Assembly: GCA_947375105.1 (NCBI GenBank)
Contig: CANCET010000009.1
Location: 1 to 42,307 of the forward strand
Reading direction: 5' to 3'
DNA: 42,307 nucleotides
From: Sphingomonadaceae bacterium
GTDB lineage: Bacteria; Pseudomonadota; Alphaproteobacteria; Sphingomonadales; Sphingomonadaceae
Every line of letters begins with the position of its first letter. The first letter of the stretch is position 1. Below are positions 36,882-42,307 of this stretch, piece by piece. Made by a program: the position numbers and the translations under genes. The notes below the pieces were generated by a model that was not told where the DNA came from, searched no databases, and worked only from the letters and a program-made list of their open reading frames with translations.

Positions 36882-37397
36882 TTACGCGGCGTCCTTCTCG
36901 GCGTAGGCAGCGAAGACGCGGGCCAGCTTGGCCGCCGGAGCGGTCGTGAGCTGGGCGATCTTGGTTGCCGGTGCCTGGATAAGGCCGATCAGCTTGGCGC
37001 GCATCTCGTCGAGCGACGGCATCGTGGCGAGTGCCTTGATCCCGTCGGCGTTGAGAACCACGCTGCCCATCGCACCACCGACAATTTCAAGCTTGTCGTT
37101 GGTCTTGGCGAAATCGACCACGGCCTTGGCAGCCGCGACCGGATCGGCCGAGGCGGCGATGGCGGTCGGGCCGGTGAAGAATTCATCCAGCCCTTCGTAA
37201 TCGGTGCCTGCGATGGCAATCTTGGCCAAAGAGTTCTTCGCAACCTTGTACGAAGCGCCCGCTTCCCGGATCTTGATGCGCAGCGCGGTGGACTGGGCCA
37301 CCGTCATGCCGAGGTTGCGGGTAATTACCACCGCCCCGGCTTCGCCAAACACCTCGTTCAGGAAGGCGACCGATTCGGCTTTCTGCGAACGATCCAT
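36882..37397 (-). CDS. rplJ: 50S ribosomal protein L10 (uL10)
   Basis: A 171-residue stalk base protein that binds 23S rRNA and holds the L7/L12 dimers. It starts [37 protein letters not shown] and [12 protein letters not shown] are family segments. The C-terminal helix ([14 protein letters not shown]) carries L7/L12 binding sites. ATG 37397 has AAGGAGT about 6 bases upstream; the frame is open further but only as spurious sequence. The leader is rich in hairpins, which fits autogenous control by L10 as known in other bacteria. Confidence 0.98.
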   Translation of the reverse strand: MDRSQKAESVAFLNEVFGEAGAVVITRNLGMTVAQSTALRIKIREAGASYKVAKNSLAKIAIAGTDYEGLDEFFTGPTAIAASADPVAAAKAVVDFAKTNDKLEIVGGAMGSVVLNADGIKALATMPSLDEMRAKLIGLIQAPATKIAQLTTAPAAKLARVFAAYAEKDAA

Positions 37398-37422
37398 GCC
37401 ATACTCCTTCACATATGACCGG

Positions 37423-37520
37423 GCAGGGCGAACCCTGCACGGCCGGCTACATTGTCCGCGGCCCAAAGGGCCACGGGCGAGTCCGTTGAAGGGGGAAGGA
37501 GCGTGCGAAAACTTCGCACG
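37423..37520 (-). promoter_or_regulatory. Structured rplJ leader (three hairpins)
   Basis: Read on the minus strand, three stem-loops precede rplJ. A perfect 8-bp stem with 3-base loop lies at 37502-37520 (CGTGCGAA/TTCGCACG). An 8-bp stem with one mismatch and a 3-base loop lies at 37456-37476 (core GGCCC/GGGCC). A GCAGGG/CCCTGC stem closed by a UUCG tetraloop lies at 37423-37438, ending 26 bases before the ATG. The L10(L12)4 complex represses its own mRNA by binding a leader in other bacteria; whether these stems form that site is inference. Confidence 0.5.
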
Positions 37521-37746
37521 GTAGGCTGGCGTTCCGCATGAGGGCGGACCATCAGGCCGAGGGCGCCGAAGCGCCCGGGATCTCTTTTCCCCGTCTAGGC
37601 TGGAAATTAAGCAGGGAACCTGCTCCAGCTGTCTCGGACGGATGATCGAGGAGCCGAGGCCCTTCCGATCGACGCGGCTTTTGGCGGATGCGCGGGGAAG
37701 AGTCAAGCAAAGGCGGGTGCAGCAGTCTTTGCGAAGGGCCGCGCTG

Positions 37747-37775
37747 TTGACAAGCGGGCGCTGTCCGCCTACTCC
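37747..37775 (+). promoter_or_regulatory. Candidate rpoB promoter
   Basis: A perfect TTGACA (37747-37752) and, after 17 bp, TACTCC (37770-37775), a weak -10. The predicted transcript starts about 210 nt before the rpoB ATG. It is the best plus-strand candidate in the gap. Confidence 0.4.
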
Positions 37776-37992
37776 GCGACGCTTCGCCCACCACTTCGAG
37801 CAAGGCCGTCCCAAACGCGGGGGGCAGCCCAGGAAGGAAGCGGTCCGGGTTCCGTCTGACGCGATGATGCTTGCCACCGGGAATCCTTCGGGAATCCATG
37901 GGTGGCATCTCGCGTTCAGGCACCACACGCCGCGTGTGGTTTTCGCCGGGTTTTCTGCCCGGTACGAGTTTAGACAAGAGGCTGAACCTTTC

Positions 37993-42307
<4,315 letters not shown>

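Larger units (their letters stand above)
37398..37992. other. 595-bp divergent region between rplJ and rpoB
   Basis: No gene is recognised. It contains the rplJ leader hairpins, a further GGGCGC/GCGCCC stem with a four-base loop at 37561-37576, a good TTGACA box at 37747, and a dyad ACCACAC/GTGTGGT at 37922-37940 about 52 bp before rpoB. The rpoB leader would thus be long, over 200 nt. Confidence 0.6.

Overview
The window looks like chromosomal DNA of a GC-rich alphaproteobacterium of the order Sphingomonadales (Novosphingobium/Sphingomonas/Erythrobacteraceae type). This rests on marker families rather than a database search: the alphaproteobacterial cell-cycle regulators TrcR (DUF1013) and SciP (DUF1153), a DUF1192 protein beside a PIG3-type quinone oxidoreductase, COQ7-type ubiquinone hydroxylase, a bactofilin/M23 pair, and small proteins of a kind familiar from sphingomonads. 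Gene density is high. I see no tRNA, rRNA, CRISPR array, insertion sequence, prophage or plasmid function.

Layout. 1-911: 5' part of clpA, cut by the window edge. 1095-3290: DUF1192, quinone oxidoreductase, trcR. 3364-4897: M23 peptidase and bactofilin (envelope shape). 5252-11816: a forward run of proA, nadD, rsfS, rlmH, EnvC-like, ctpA, dsbB and coq7, many of them touching or overlapping. 11917-15412: a secreted hypothetical protein, then a reverse operon of DnaJ-like, YihY/BrkB and fabI. 15532-19910: pdxH, a CDF metal transporter, a lipoprotein serine hydrolase, a small membrane protein and mnmA. 20053-20722: a small unnamed gene overlapping sciP. 21053-27291: RND adaptor and pump, then DUF445 and a GNAT acetyltransferase, joined by 4-nt overlaps. 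27288-31291: ferredoxin-NADP reductase, M28 peptidase and a second serine hydrolase. 31412-33568: groES-groEL with promoter, CIRCE operator and terminator all visible. 33588-36335: divergent MATE and MFS transporters. 36360-37397: rplJ-rplL on the minus strand. 37993-end: rpoB on the plus strand, running off the window.

The most important observation concerns the last ~400 bases. The rpoB reading frame stays open, but within a stretch conserved across bacteria (about 41850-41990) it changes from an alphaproteobacterial RpoB to a C-terminus of actinobacterial type. Glu codons switch from mixed GAA/GAG to 19 of 19 GAG, and GC rises from about 60% to about 78% in the 60-base lines I counted. I read this as a chimeric assembly join, not biology; the tail should not be attributed to this organism.

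Other points worth checking are the divergent orientation of rplJL and rpoB (usually collinear), several hairpins in the rplJ leader, an operator-like inverted repeat over the RND promoter with no regulator gene nearby, and a GANTC cluster with a small gene overlapping sciP. I found no convincing undescribed multi-gene system.
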